Positions 27,980-36,036 of a DNA stretch of 64,000 bases are shown here, one piece after another (the stretch's first letter is position 1; every line of letters begins with the position of its first letter). The notes under the pieces were generated by a model. That model saw nothing but the letters and a program-made list of their open reading frames with translations. It did no database searches and had not been told where the DNA came from. This DNA comes from Pseudobacteriovorax sp. (GTDB lineage Bacteria; Bdellovibrionota_B; Oligoflexia; Oligoflexales; Oligoflexaceae): contig JABSRP010000041.1 in assembly GCA_013215145.1 (NCBI GenBank), positions 1-64,000 of the forward strand. The letters run 5' to 3'. Position numbers and translations under genes: made by a program.

Positions 27980-28429
27980 TTATTTCATGCCTCTGATATA
28001 GGTCACAATTCCAGCAATCTTCTCGTCGCTGAGGGCTGCGCCCCAAGGAGCCATAGTAGCGCTGAGTCCCACAGCGGGACCGCCTTCTTTAATCACCTTC
28101 GTGATGTGAGCGTCATCGACTGAGGCTTGCCAAGAGCCATCGGTCAAGTTGCGAGGTTTAGGGTTCATGGCGAGAGCTGTCGGTGTATTAGCAGCACCAT
28201 CAGCGCCATGGCAAGAGGAGCAAAAGGTTTGGTAATCCTGCTTGGCTGCTGCAGCGGCAAGCTCTTCAGGGCTTTGTGTCGCCGCCGCGTTTTTTTGTGA
28301 TTCAGCCAACTTGGCTTGCTTTTCTTGAAACGCTTCGAAGTCTTCCTTCGGGTTGTAGTCAGAAGAATCGTTAAAATCGCAAGCGGTTACCAACAAAAGG
28401 GCAAAAACTAAGCCAGTGATCGATCTCAT
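27980..28429 (-). CDS. Lipoprotein cytochrome c (single haem)
   Basis: A 149-aa lipoprotein: MRSITGLVFALLLVTAC gives a signal peptide with lipobox Cys17, then a charged helical linker of about 60 residues, then a class I cytochrome c domain with CSSCH haem site, the MNPKPRNLTDGSW segment with an axial Met candidate, and the C-terminal helix KIAGIVTYIRGMK. The ATG at 28429 has GAGG 5-7 bases upstream. It is anchored to a membrane on the periplasmic side and should carry electrons in respiration. It converges with the response regulator, 35 bp away; a short hairpin (AGCCGT/ACGGCT, 27943-27960) sits in the gap. Confidence 0.88.
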   Translation of the reverse strand: MRSITGLVFALLLVTACDFNDSSDYNPKEDFEAFQEKQAKLAESQKNAAATQSPEELAAAAAKQDYQTFCSSCHGADGAANTPTALAMNPKPRNLTDGSWQASVDDAHITKVIKEGGPAVGLSATMAPWGAALSDEKIAGIVTYIRGMK

Positions 28430-28827
28430 GTGTACCTCATATCCAATCAGTTCAATATCCAAGAAGCTGCAACTTATGGTAAAAACCGAATTTAGTGAAC
28501 CAAAAAAGCTGCTATCGGATCATATAGTTTTTCTGAAGCCATAACGACGGTTTTTTCGTGGCTTTGTCGATTTTTCTCATGAATCCTCATTCGTGGAGTT
28601 TGGCGCGTTCTTATCGACCCTCTGAAGACTGTTCTAGCCTTGATGTATGCGTTCTGAAGGAAACACGATCTAACATTTTATACGGGTGTTTTTGTTGCCA
28701 TTGACAGGTACTGATTTCTGACATTCCTTAGGATTCCGCTGCTGCGCCGCAATATGTGACGTATGCGCTGACGACAATTCCGGTATCGTGACCTTAAGCT
28801 TACAAGAGCCCGAAAGGTTAGGTATTG
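28430..28827. other. Intergenic region upstream of folE
   Basis: About 400 bp between divergent cytochrome c and GTP cyclohydrolase genes. It contains a TTGACA at 28701-28706, but no good -10 at the right distance. No riboswitch-like fold, repeat or coding remnant was recognised. Confidence 0.4.
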
Positions 28828-29457
28828 ATGAAAGAAGATTTTGGCGAAGAACTCAAAAACAAACATGATGAAAACTTTACGGTAGCAGGAGACGAGCACA
28901 AGTCCTGCTGCGGTCCCAAAGATGCTGCTCAGACGATTCTTGGGATGACAGGAGAGGATCTAAGTCGCGAGGGATTGATCCGAACTCCCGACCGTTTTGT
29001 GAAGGCTTACAAAGACCTTTTTAGCGGTTACTCCCTAACACCGGAGTCAGCCGTGGGCGAGGGGGTCTTCGCATCCGAAGGCCAAGGGCTTGTGAGTGTC
29101 GAAAACGTTGAATTCTACAGTATGTGTGAGCACCATCTGCTACCATTTTGGGGGACAGCTAACGTCGCTTATTTTCCTGGAGAAAAGATATTAGGGCTGT
29201 CTAAGATTCCTCGCCTCATCAACCTGTTTGCTCGCCGTGTCCAGGTTCAAGAACGGATCACCGAACAACTTGCGCTGGCGATACAAGAACTCATTGCTCC
29301 GAGAGCTATTATGGTCCAAGTAGAAGCCCAGCATCTTTGTATGATGATGCGTGGGGTGGAAAAGCAAGCCTCCTCAACCTTCACCCAAAAAGTCCTAGGT
29401 TACGACCAATTGCAGCCCTGGGAGCAGATGCAACTAAACAACCTACTAAAGCGTTAA
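28828..29457 (+). CDS. folE: GTP cyclohydrolase I
   Basis: It converts GTP to 7,8-dihydroneopterin triphosphate, the first step of tetrahydrofolate (and sometimes queuosine) synthesis. The 209-aa product carries the full type I signature: zinc ligands Cys100 and His103 in YSMCEHHLLPF and Cys171 in LCMMMRG, plus GLSKIPRL and RVQVQERIT. The ATG at 28828 is used, with AAAGGT upstream; a TTG one codon earlier is equally in frame. It is cytosolic and decameric in known members. There is no folate operon here: a CheY-like regulator lies 119 bp downstream on the same strand. Confidence 0.96.
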   Translation: MKEDFGEELKNKHDENFTVAGDEHKSCCGPKDAAQTILGMTGEDLSREGLIRTPDRFVKAYKDLFSGYSLTPESAVGEGVFASEGQGLVSVENVEFYSMCEHHLLPFWGTANVAYFPGEKILGLSKIPRLINLFARRVQVQERITEQLALAIQELIAPRAIMVQVEAQHLCMMMRGVEKQASSTFTQKVLGYDQLQPWEQMQLNNLLKR

Positions 29458-29576
29458 TAGGCGCTGAAGAGTGTTGCCTAATTGACCATTACTCCAAAGT
29501 AATATTAGTGACTTAAACGCCAGACTCTTGATCTTTTGAGCCTATGTCCGATTAGTGGCATGAAGGGGGATAGAGT

Positions 29577-29960
29577 TTGGCAAAGTTTCTACTAGCGGAC
29601 GACTCTGAGTTTGTACGCTTCGAAATATCTGAAATTCTTAAAGAAATGGGTCACGAGGTCTGTCTTGCTGAAGATGGCGGCGAAGGTTTTCGCTTGGCCA
29701 AGTCTCACGACGACTTTGATTTTATTCTGTCAGACTTCAATATGCCTGTGTGGGATGGCCTAAAAATGATAGAGAATATCCGTACCTTAGAACCCTACAA
29801 ACATACCCCAGTCGGTATGCTAACCACAGAGTCCTCTCGAAACCTTAAGATGCGAGGTCGGGAGCTAGGCATTTCTGTTTGGTATATCAAGCCCCTCGAT
29901 AAGGAGCTCTTTAAGAAAACTCTGACTATGGTCTTAGAAGGCCTGAATGACGTCGGATGA
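29577..29960 (+). CDS. Single-domain CheY-like response regulator
   Basis: A 127-aa stand-alone receiver. The acidic pair is D8/D9 (LLADDSEF), the phospho-acceptor Asp53 (LSDFNMPVWDG), the switch Thr is in MLTTESS and the conserved Lys105 is in YIKP. There is no output domain. The TTG at 29577 is preceded by AAGGGGGA at good spacing and reads straight into MAKFLLADDSE. The FNMPVWDG loop is CheY-like. No chemotaxis genes are beside it, so it could accept phosphate from one of the HPt-containing CheA-like kinases of this region; that is a guess. Confidence 0.92.
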   Translation: MAKFLLADDSEFVRFEISEILKEMGHEVCLAEDGGEGFRLAKSHDDFDFILSDFNMPVWDGLKMIENIRTLEPYKHTPVGMLTTESSRNLKMRGRELGISVWYIKPLDKELFKKTLTMVLEGLNDVG

Positions 29961-29992
29961 CAGAGCAGGCAGGCTCTATTTCACGATCAGTC

Positions 29993-30352
29993 CTACAAGG
30001 CACCTTTTTTCCGCAAAGCATTCTGCATCTGCACACCGTGGACGAGATTAATTCCCGCTTCCATGGCCGCTCCAACATGTATGGCTTCTGTCATCTCATC
30101 TGGGTTGGAACCGTTTTCCAGACAGCTTGATGTGTAAGCGTCGATACAATACGGGCATTGCTTCACGTGGGAGACGGCTAGGGCGATGAGGCTTTTCTCC
30201 CGCTTAGTTAGAGCTCCCTCTGTGGCCACAACAGAGTTGTAGTAATCGAAGAACTTTTCCATCAGTTCTGGGCGAAAGGCGCCAACCTCCGCAAACTTTT
30301 TCAGGTCTTTTTGTTTATAGTAAGGTTCGGCTGGCTTTTGGCTATCACTCAT
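29993..30352 (-). CDS. Carboxymuconolactone decarboxylase/AhpD-family protein, arsenosugar-associated type
   Basis: A 119-aa protein of the CMD/AhpD fold with the redox CxxC centre in KQCPYCIDAYT and the following helix TEAIHVGAAMEAG. Small CMD proteins of this type are often encoded next to the ArsS-like radical SAM protein and are named arsenosugar-biosynthesis-associated peroxidase-like proteins. The ATG at 30352 overlaps the end of the radical SAM gene by 8 bp, so the two are translationally coupled. A longer reading frame to 30412 lies wholly inside the upstream gene and is rejected. The chemical role in the pathway is not established. Confidence 0.88.
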   Translation of the reverse strand: MSDSQKPAEPYYKQKDLKKFAEVGAFRPELMEKFFDYYNSVVATEGALTKREKSLIALAVSHVKQCPYCIDAYTSSCLENGSNPDEMTEAIHVGAAMEAGINLVHGVQMQNALRKKGAL

Positions 30353-31361
30353 CTGCTGTGTTTCCCCCGCAGCTTGACCCGGCTCCAGCTGTACAGCCAA
30401 AACAGTGATCATCAGTTTTAATGGTTCGCTTTAATAATTTTTCTCGGTTCCAAGACTGAAGATCGGGAACGTCCCGAAGTTTCATTCCTAGAACCTGATT
30501 GAAGTCACAGTCATATAAGGTGCCGTCATAAGCCACCGAGACAAGGTTACGGCACATGATGCCCTTAGCGGCGGCAGGATTAAACGCACCGCTGAGGGTT
30601 TCCATATATTCTTCGTATGTACCAAGCCGTTTGAGCTGAACTTTAAAGCGATGAATCGGCATATTTGTCAAAGCAAATAGTTGGTCAAAGGAGATCCCGA
30701 AGTTTTCTTTGAGATGTTTTTTGTAAGTCTTCTCGAGGTCTTCTTGGTTGGGCGGTAAAAAGGCACCCACAGGATTGTATACTAGATTTAAAACCCGCTC
30801 TCCGCCAGAGGTACCGAAGCCTCGCTCATTTAGCTGCTGAAGAGTCGTGATACTTTTTTTGAAGACGCCGCTACCCCGTTGTTTGTCGGTAAAAAACTCC
30901 TGGTAGTAGGGAAGCGAAGAAACAATTTCGACGCCATACTCGGCAAAGAAATCTGGTAGATCATGCATGGATTCTTTGGTCACGGGGTGAGGGTCCTGGG
31001 CAACTGTTAGATTATGTCGGATCATAACTGTTTTACCAAGGGCTCGGGCTTCTTTAACGACATCTTTAAATCTTGCATGAAGCTCGGGAGCTCCTCCGGT
31101 GATATCGAGTGTCTTGATCTGGTCATCCGCTTTTAGAATCGCAAGGATGCGATCAAGCGTCTCATCGCTCATAGCCTCTCGCCGTCTAGGAGACGAATCC
31201 ACGTGACAATGGACACAGGCCTGGTTGCAGAGTTTCGTGATATTGATTTGCAGCGTATCAAGCGCCGTTGGTTTCAAATCTTGTCCAGAATGAAACACGC
31301 GGTTGGCAAATGCGGTTGATACCTTAGCCTCGGGAATGGTGGCAGCGGTGCTGTTTTCCAA
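30345..31361 (-). CDS. arsS: ArsS-like radical SAM/Cys-rich domain protein
   Basis: A 338-aa radical SAM enzyme. The 4Fe-4S motif is CNQACVHCH (CxxxCxxC) near residues 42-50, followed by DITGGAPEL. The C-terminal Cys-rich part has MCRN...YDCDFNQ and HCFGCTAGAGSSCGG, diagnostic of the ArsS group, which is linked to arsenosugar synthesis (adding a 5'-deoxyadenosyl group to dimethylarsenite). A TTG at 31361 is chosen as start, with AGGAG 6 bases upstream; a longer TTG start at 31421 has no SD. The CMD partner is downstream and overlapping. No ArsM methyltransferase, ars repressor or efflux gene is within the window. Confidence 0.9.
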   Translation of the reverse strand: MENSTAATIPEAKVSTAFANRVFHSGQDLKPTALDTLQINITKLCNQACVHCHVDSSPRRREAMSDETLDRILAILKADDQIKTLDITGGAPELHARFKDVVKEARALGKTVMIRHNLTVAQDPHPVTKESMHDLPDFFAEYGVEIVSSLPYYQEFFTDKQRGSGVFKKSITTLQQLNERGFGTSGGERVLNLVYNPVGAFLPPNQEDLEKTYKKHLKENFGISFDQLFALTNMPIHRFKVQLKRLGTYEEYMETLSGAFNPAAAKGIMCRNLVSVAYDGTLYDCDFNQVLGMKLRDVPDLQSWNREKLLKRTIKTDDHCFGCTAGAGSSCGGNTADE

Positions 31362-31476
31362 TGCAAGTCTCCTAACTAGAAATGGTGCCCTAGCATAGGG
31401 CTTCAACCGACGACCGGTCAAGGTGAATCGGGTTTCTTATCCAGCTATTCGACGAAAGAAGGGGAATAGTTTCACG

Positions 31477-32379
31477 CTAGGGAGAAGGAATACCAAATTG
31501 TGGCATATTGCTGAAAACACGTCTGCGCCAGTCCTTTGAGTCGCTAGCACTTTGGCTGTGCCAAAATAATTCAATAGCGTAGTGATCAGAAATTAATCGG
31601 CTTTCTTCTAGGCTTAGCCCAAAATAACTTTGGTGATCAAAAATATCTCCGTCGGACACGTCATCGGTCAGATCTGGTGATGCTAGAAAACGGTCATAGG
31701 TGCAGTCTGTAGCCGTTGTGGTGGTATCGATACTATTGTCGATCAGGGAGGTAAAATAACTTAAGTTTGGTAGTATGAAAGGCTCATCAGGTTCGAGGTA
31801 CCGGCAGTCTGCATTGAGATCGCCCAAGATTAAAATGTGCGACAAACCCAATTTCGAGAGCCTTTCGGCATAGCTTGCCAAATGAGCTAGCTCTTCGGGA
31901 ACCGCGCTTGGCTTCACATGAATCCCAATCGTCACCAAATGAGCCCCCGTCGTATCCTCCCATAAGGCCACATAGGGCTCTCTTTCAAATACGTCATCCG
32001 GATCCTCTAAGACAAAGCTGGTCACCGGTCTAAGCAGCGAGCTGTCGTAGATGTAGGCGTACTTCTCTTTTGAACGAGTCCGCCCAAGTGCTGGTGATAA
32101 GAGAAGGTCGTAGTTGGGATGGGTTTCGTGGATCGTGTCCATCAATTGGTTGATGGCCTTGTCACTCTTATCTCTTATCTCTTGGAGAAAGGTCAGCTGA
32201 GAGCGTGTCATGATCTCGGGAAGAATTTGAGCCGGTAATGGCTTAGCCATTTTTGCTCGGCCAAAAATCTGGACATTAAACGCAGTGATGCGATGGCTGC
32301 TTGCCTGAGCTACATGGCTGAAAACCACTAAAGCCAAGCATATTACGGGTATCCAAGCTGACGGCCATAGCTTTCGCAT
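31477..32379 (-). CDS. Exported DNase I-like endonuclease/exonuclease/phosphatase-family protein
   Basis: A 300-aa protein with signal peptide MRKLWPSAWIPVICLALVVF through VAQAS. The DNase I-like core shows ITAFNVQIFG, the metal-binding Glu in FLQEIRD, a catalytic-type His in IGIHVKPS, ILGDLNADC, TDCTYDRF and the terminal SDHYAIEL. The order and the ADC...CTYDRF pair resemble secreted DNase I rather than AP endonucleases, so hydrolysis of extracellular DNA is likely; this fits a scavenging or predatory lifestyle. It stands alone, 115 bp after the radical SAM start on the same strand. Confidence 0.88.
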   Translation of the reverse strand: MRKLWPSAWIPVICLALVVFSHVAQASSHRITAFNVQIFGRAKMAKPLPAQILPEIMTRSQLTFLQEIRDKSDKAINQLMDTIHETHPNYDLLLSPALGRTRSKEKYAYIYDSSLLRPVTSFVLEDPDDVFEREPYVALWEDTTGAHLVTIGIHVKPSAVPEELAHLASYAERLSKLGLSHILILGDLNADCRYLEPDEPFILPNLSYFTSLIDNSIDTTTTATDCTYDRFLASPDLTDDVSDGDIFDHQSYFGLSLEESRLISDHYAIELFWHSQSASDSKDWRRRVFSNMPQFGIPSP

Positions 32380-32569
32380 AAGGTCCCTAAAGAAGTCATC
32401 AGATGTCTCTTGACGAGTATGACAGAGATCTTAGTGTTTGTTTAGAAAAATTAGATAGAAATTATATAAAGATTAGCGGTTGAGGTGTTGTTTGGACGTA
32501 CTGTATGGGCTGATATCTTCTGTAGTGTTCTGAACTCGGTCCTTTGTTTAGCTCCGATCCCCATGCAAA

Positions 32570-32595
32570 AAGCCTCCAGTTGCCTGGAGGCTTAT
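32570..32595 (-). terminator. Rho-independent terminator
   Basis: An inverted repeat AGCCTCCAG / CTGGAGGCT with a 4-base loop. On the minus strand it is followed by TTTTT. It lies about 70 bp beyond the stop of the small exported protein at 32662 and should end that transcript. Confidence 0.85.
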
Positions 32596-32661
32596 GAGGT
32601 GAACACGCCTGTATCAAAACGTGAACATAACATCGGAGACACTAAAGTCTGAAATCAGTCC

Positions 32662-33300
32662 TTATGTTTTGCATTTCGACCGATCCTCTTTGAAGCTTAT
32701 TGAGCCATTTCCAGACATGTTTTGGACCGTAGCCACCCCAGCATATAGACAGACTGATTGGCCTGGCCCGTACTCGGGTAAGGGCGCGATATGTCCGTTG
32801 ACAGAGTAATCAGCCTGATAAGTGATGGCGCAGGTATTCTGGTCGACGTGGAGGGAGGGAAGGGACACATGTATGGCAAAGGTTGATGACTGCGGAAAAC
32901 TGTCTACGATCCGTCCTTGGACCTTGTTGAGAGTTTCCAAAGTAGGCCGTGGAATCGGGCATGTCGGTCTAGGTGGCATTAAAGGGCCGGAGCAGACATG
33001 AGTGAAGCCGATGCTATTGTTGCTTGGGTTGACTATGAGAGCTGCAATCTTCTCGTAGAGGGGGACTAAGTATTTAGGACTCGTGGTGATGCAGAACCGA
33101 GCATTCTGCTTGAGGTTCCATCGGTAAGCATCCCATGCTGCAATCATCTCGCTCTCGTCTTCTAGTAGGTCCTGCACATCCTGATAAAGCGATGGGTCAA
33201 AGCCTTCTAAATCGGTATTCAAATCAATTTTGATATATTTGGGGGCAGCAAACATGCTTGGGGCTATGAGTGCGGATGCCATTAACAAAGCTGTTTTCAT
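32662..33300 (-). CDS. Small exported protein of unknown function
   Basis: A 212-aa protein with signal peptide MKTALLMASALIAPSMFA. The ATG at 33300 has AAGGAGAT 8 bases upstream; an upstream in-frame extension is rejected. The mature protein has about six cysteines in spaced pairs (RFCITTSP, THVCSGP, RPTCPIP, NTCAIT, SVCLYAG, SKCKT) and beta-like alternation, consistent with a disulfide-bonded periplasmic or secreted fold. No family is recognised. A strong terminator follows. A large inverted repeat sits in its upstream region. Confidence 0.72.
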   Translation of the reverse strand: MKTALLMASALIAPSMFAAPKYIKIDLNTDLEGFDPSLYQDVQDLLEDESEMIAAWDAYRWNLKQNARFCITTSPKYLVPLYEKIAALIVNPSNNSIGFTHVCSGPLMPPRPTCPIPRPTLETLNKVQGRIVDSFPQSSTFAIHVSLPSLHVDQNTCAITYQADYSVNGHIAPLPEYGPGQSVCLYAGVATVQNMSGNGSISFKEDRSKCKT

Positions 33301-33753
33301 ATGTAGTATCTCCTTTTCGTTTGATTGTTTCCTACTGGGGTAACGTCGAGACATTAGGATAAGGTTGGGTCTTTCAACATTCTTATCTGATGACTAGCGT
33401 TGATAATGTACGTCTGTGGAGTACAGTATGATCGACGGATTCTGTTTAGGTTTTTTGCAAGGCGTCACCTGCCGTGAGAGTCAGCCTTACTTGGTCAAAA
33501 CACTACGCCTCCGCGGGCTTATTATTCTTGAAGCTATGGGATCGGCTTCATAAGTTTTGACCAAGTAAGGCTGACTCTCACGGCAGGTGACGGCTGCCAA
33601 ATCTGTCCAAGAGTTAGAAAAGTTCGATTTTTTAATAATCTCTAATTTTGAGCTCCTAATTATTGTTTGGAAAATTTCCTCTCCAAATCCATCTTAAACA
33701 TTTGATTAACTCTAATAGACTATGTTATAAACTGGGTGGAGGAGTTTAGATCT
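33301..33753. other. Divergent intergenic region with large palindrome
   Basis: A 450-bp gap between two divergent exported-protein genes. It holds the 39-bp inverted repeat described separately, and an AT-rich stretch at 33610-33735 that probably contains the promoter of the lipoprotein gene at 33754. No coding frame was supported. Confidence 0.5.
33463..33592. repeat. Perfect 39-bp inverted repeat flanking a 52-bp core
   Basis: The arms at 33463-33501 and 33554-33592 are exact reverse complements over 39 bases, starting CGTCACCTGCC and ending GGTCAAAAC at the inner end. The 52-bp centre contains CTACGCCTCC and a second small palindrome (TGAAGC/GCTTCA). The layout resembles a miniature transposable element or a very stable hairpin. 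No T-run follows, so it is not an ordinary terminator. No clear target-site duplication was found. A related core lies at 44664-44700. Confidence 0.9.
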
Positions 33754-35994
33754 ATGTTGAAATCTGTCTTTAGTGTAATTATATCAGTTAGTTGTCTTCT
33801 CTCGTTCTCCTGTCATCAAGGGAAAGTCTCGAATACCTACAGTAAAACCAAGCTGGACTGTGGAGAGGAGGTTGGCGACGGCGCATATTTTCAGGTGTTC
33901 AATAGCTCAGATCAATCACTATTGGGTAAAGATCTGACGGCTGTGCAGTTATTGCCAAATGGCAGCTTCCAAAGTGTGGAGACAATAAGCAAAAAGGGCT
34001 GCATTCCTCTTACCGCAATTGAGCCCGGAGCCTTTCTTTTGATTCGGACGGCAGACTCAGATAGTAAAGTAGAGTCCGCAGTCACAACCGCTGATTCGCT
34101 CACTGAAAACCGAAGACTTAGACTGCGCAATACTACCCCAGAAACACCGGAAAGCCTTTGTCCACTCCAATATGTTCAGTCAGATAGTCTGAATCCATCA
34201 CAGTTTGTCAACTACTCCAATGTAAGACCAGACTTTCGTCTTTTCTATAGGATTGAGGGTCATATGTTTCGCAAGAGCGAAACGCCTAGTGAGCGTGCTT
34301 TGCTACAGACCGAAGCGCGGCCTCTCATGGAAAACTCCCAATGGGATATCTCGTCCTTAGATCCGGGAATCTACGATATTGAAATAAGGCTATTTGATTA
34401 CATCCGAAATGCCGAAGCACTTTCCTTTCGCTGCTCAATTGATACCAACAAATACGAGCTAAAGGCGGATGTTGGCGTTAGGTTGAATCAATTCCGGCGC
34501 TACTTTGGCAATGAATATGGGGTTGTGGAAGACGGATACCAAGTCAACTTTTATTTGGGCGATGAGGTGGATGAGTCCCTGAAAATTGACTATTGTGTCG
34601 AGCCCATTGATCCTAAGGCGGTGGGGGCGGCCCAAGTCTGTGATCCAGAGACTACTAATACCTGGTTACAATCTGCAGGAAACAAACTCAGCCCTGGATT
34701 TTACCGTTTATCCTATCAAGTATCCAAAGATCAGCTGAAGGGAAAATGGATTCATCAGAACATCATGGTACCTAAAAACTGCTATGGTACCTTCAATGAT
34801 ACTGAGGAATTAAATGCGAATCACTGCACTGATGTCTATGGAAATATCGAACTTACTGGTGATATACCTAATTCCTTTATTGAGCAGGGGTTACTGGACT
34901 TTTCGCAAATATCAGTGATCAAAGGCGATTTAATCATCACCGCTCTAGGTAACTATGAAAAGCTCTCGTTTCCCAATTTAAGTGAAATTAATTCTATCGA
35001 GCTAGAGTTTTCCAAATTGCACGCACTGGAATTCGGCGAGATACGATCCGTATTTGGCAAGATGCTCATCAATAGTAATCTTGATTTAAAGTCTATGTCA
35101 GGCCTCGATCGCTTGGAGGTCGTTAACGACTCCCTCGAGATTTTCGAAAATGGTCTAGTAGAGCTTCGCGGGTTTCACAACCTAAGGCATGCGGGTTCCG
35201 TAGATATCCTACTCAATGAGGACTTAGAGATCTTTGATGCTTTCCACAAGCTTGAAACCATCTCGCGGGGGTTCAGCATCGGTAGTAGTCCTAAGCTGAA
35301 ATACCTGACAGGATTTTCAGAGAGCGTTCAATTTAACGGGTACCTCTCTTACAGTGATTTGGGAAGTCTTGAAGCCTTTCCCAAACTCTCAAATATCAAA
35401 GAATTAGATTTGCTAGAAGCTGGCGACCTACCGAAAATTGATCATATGAATCATTTGTCTATGCTCGAGACAGTAGGTAACTTTTTAATACTCAATAACA
35501 ATTCAATCGTAAATTTTAAAGGGTTGGAGCGTTTAAAGCACATCCGAAGTGGTTTTCATATTTTTGAGGCGCCGCAACTAAAGAACTTTGAAGGGCTCAG
35601 CTCCTTGGAAGTCTTACAGGGTGACTTCACTGTCAGAGATACGGGGATTGAGGATTTTACTGGCCTTAACTCGTTGAAAGAGATAAAAAATGACTCACGG
35701 TACAGCGATCCAGCTAGGCAATTGACCGCTAATATGCAGATCGCACAAAATCCGAATCTTGTATCGTTTAACGGTCTTGATCAGCTTGACTTGATCCAAG
35801 GCGGCATCGTTATCGAAGATAATTCTAATCTCACTGATCTTATGCCGCTAAAAGCGACTAAGATGGTGGATACCCTATCTAGCTCGAAGATCGATGCTCC
35901 TATCCTAGTAGAAAATTGTCCGCTAGACGCTACTGGAGAATTTCTTCAAGATTTTTGTCAGAACCTTCATGATAGCTCCACAGAACCGCAGTAA
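33754..35994 (+). CDS. Lipoprotein with receptor-L/leucine-rich beta-solenoid domain
   Basis: A 746-aa lipoprotein. The ATG at 33754 follows GGAGGAG by 9 bases, and MLKSVFSVIISVSCLLSFSC gives lipobox Cys20. Residues about 30-340 form beta-rich domains with no recognised match. From NCYGTFNDTEELNANHC on (about 345-730) repeats of 22-25 residues follow the pattern of receptor-L/leucine-rich solenoids: GNIELTGDIP, IKGDLIITALGN, FGKMLINSN, SLEIFENGLVELRGF, GFSIGSSPKLKYLTG, GGIVIEDNSNL. Such domains bind proteins or glycans, and a surface recognition or adhesion role is likely. It stands alone between the palindrome and a convergent gene. Confidence 0.82.
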   Translation: MLKSVFSVIISVSCLLSFSCHQGKVSNTYSKTKLDCGEEVGDGAYFQVFNSSDQSLLGKDLTAVQLLPNGSFQSVETISKKGCIPLTAIEPGAFLLIRTADSDSKVESAVTTADSLTENRRLRLRNTTPETPESLCPLQYVQSDSLNPSQFVNYSNVRPDFRLFYRIEGHMFRKSETPSERALLQTEARPLMENSQWDISSLDPGIYDIEIRLFDYIRNAEALSFRCSIDTNKYELKADVGVRLNQFRRYFGNEYGVVEDGYQVNFYLGDEVDESLKIDYCVEPIDPKAVGAAQVCDPETTNTWLQSAGNKLSPGFYRLSYQVSKDQLKGKWIHQNIMVPKNCYGTFNDTEELNANHCTDVYGNIELTGDIPNSFIEQGLLDFSQISVIKGDLIITALGNYEKLSFPNLSEINSIELEFSKLHALEFGEIRSVFGKMLINSNLDLKSMSGLDRLEVVNDSLEIFENGLVELRGFHNLRHAGSVDILLNEDLEIFDAFHKLETISRGFSIGSSPKLKYLTGFSESVQFNGYLSYSDLGSLEAFPKLSNIKELDLLEAGDLPKIDHMNHLSMLETVGNFLILNNNSIVNFKGLERLKHIRSGFHIFEAPQLKNFEGLSSLEVLQGDFTVRDTGIEDFTGLNSLKEIKNDSRYSDPARQLTANMQIAQNPNLVSFNGLDQLDLIQGGIVIEDNSNLTDLMPLKATKMVDTLSSSKIDAPILVENCPLDATGEFLQDFCQNLHDSSTEPQ

Positions 35995-36036
35995 GGCATT
36001 GGGTCTCACACTTCGTGGGGCACTAACCTAGTTTTA

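Noticed and set aside
33463-33592. Intrinsic terminator reading of the 39-bp inverted repeat
   Set aside because: No T-run on either strand, a 52-base loop, and a position upstream of both flanking genes.
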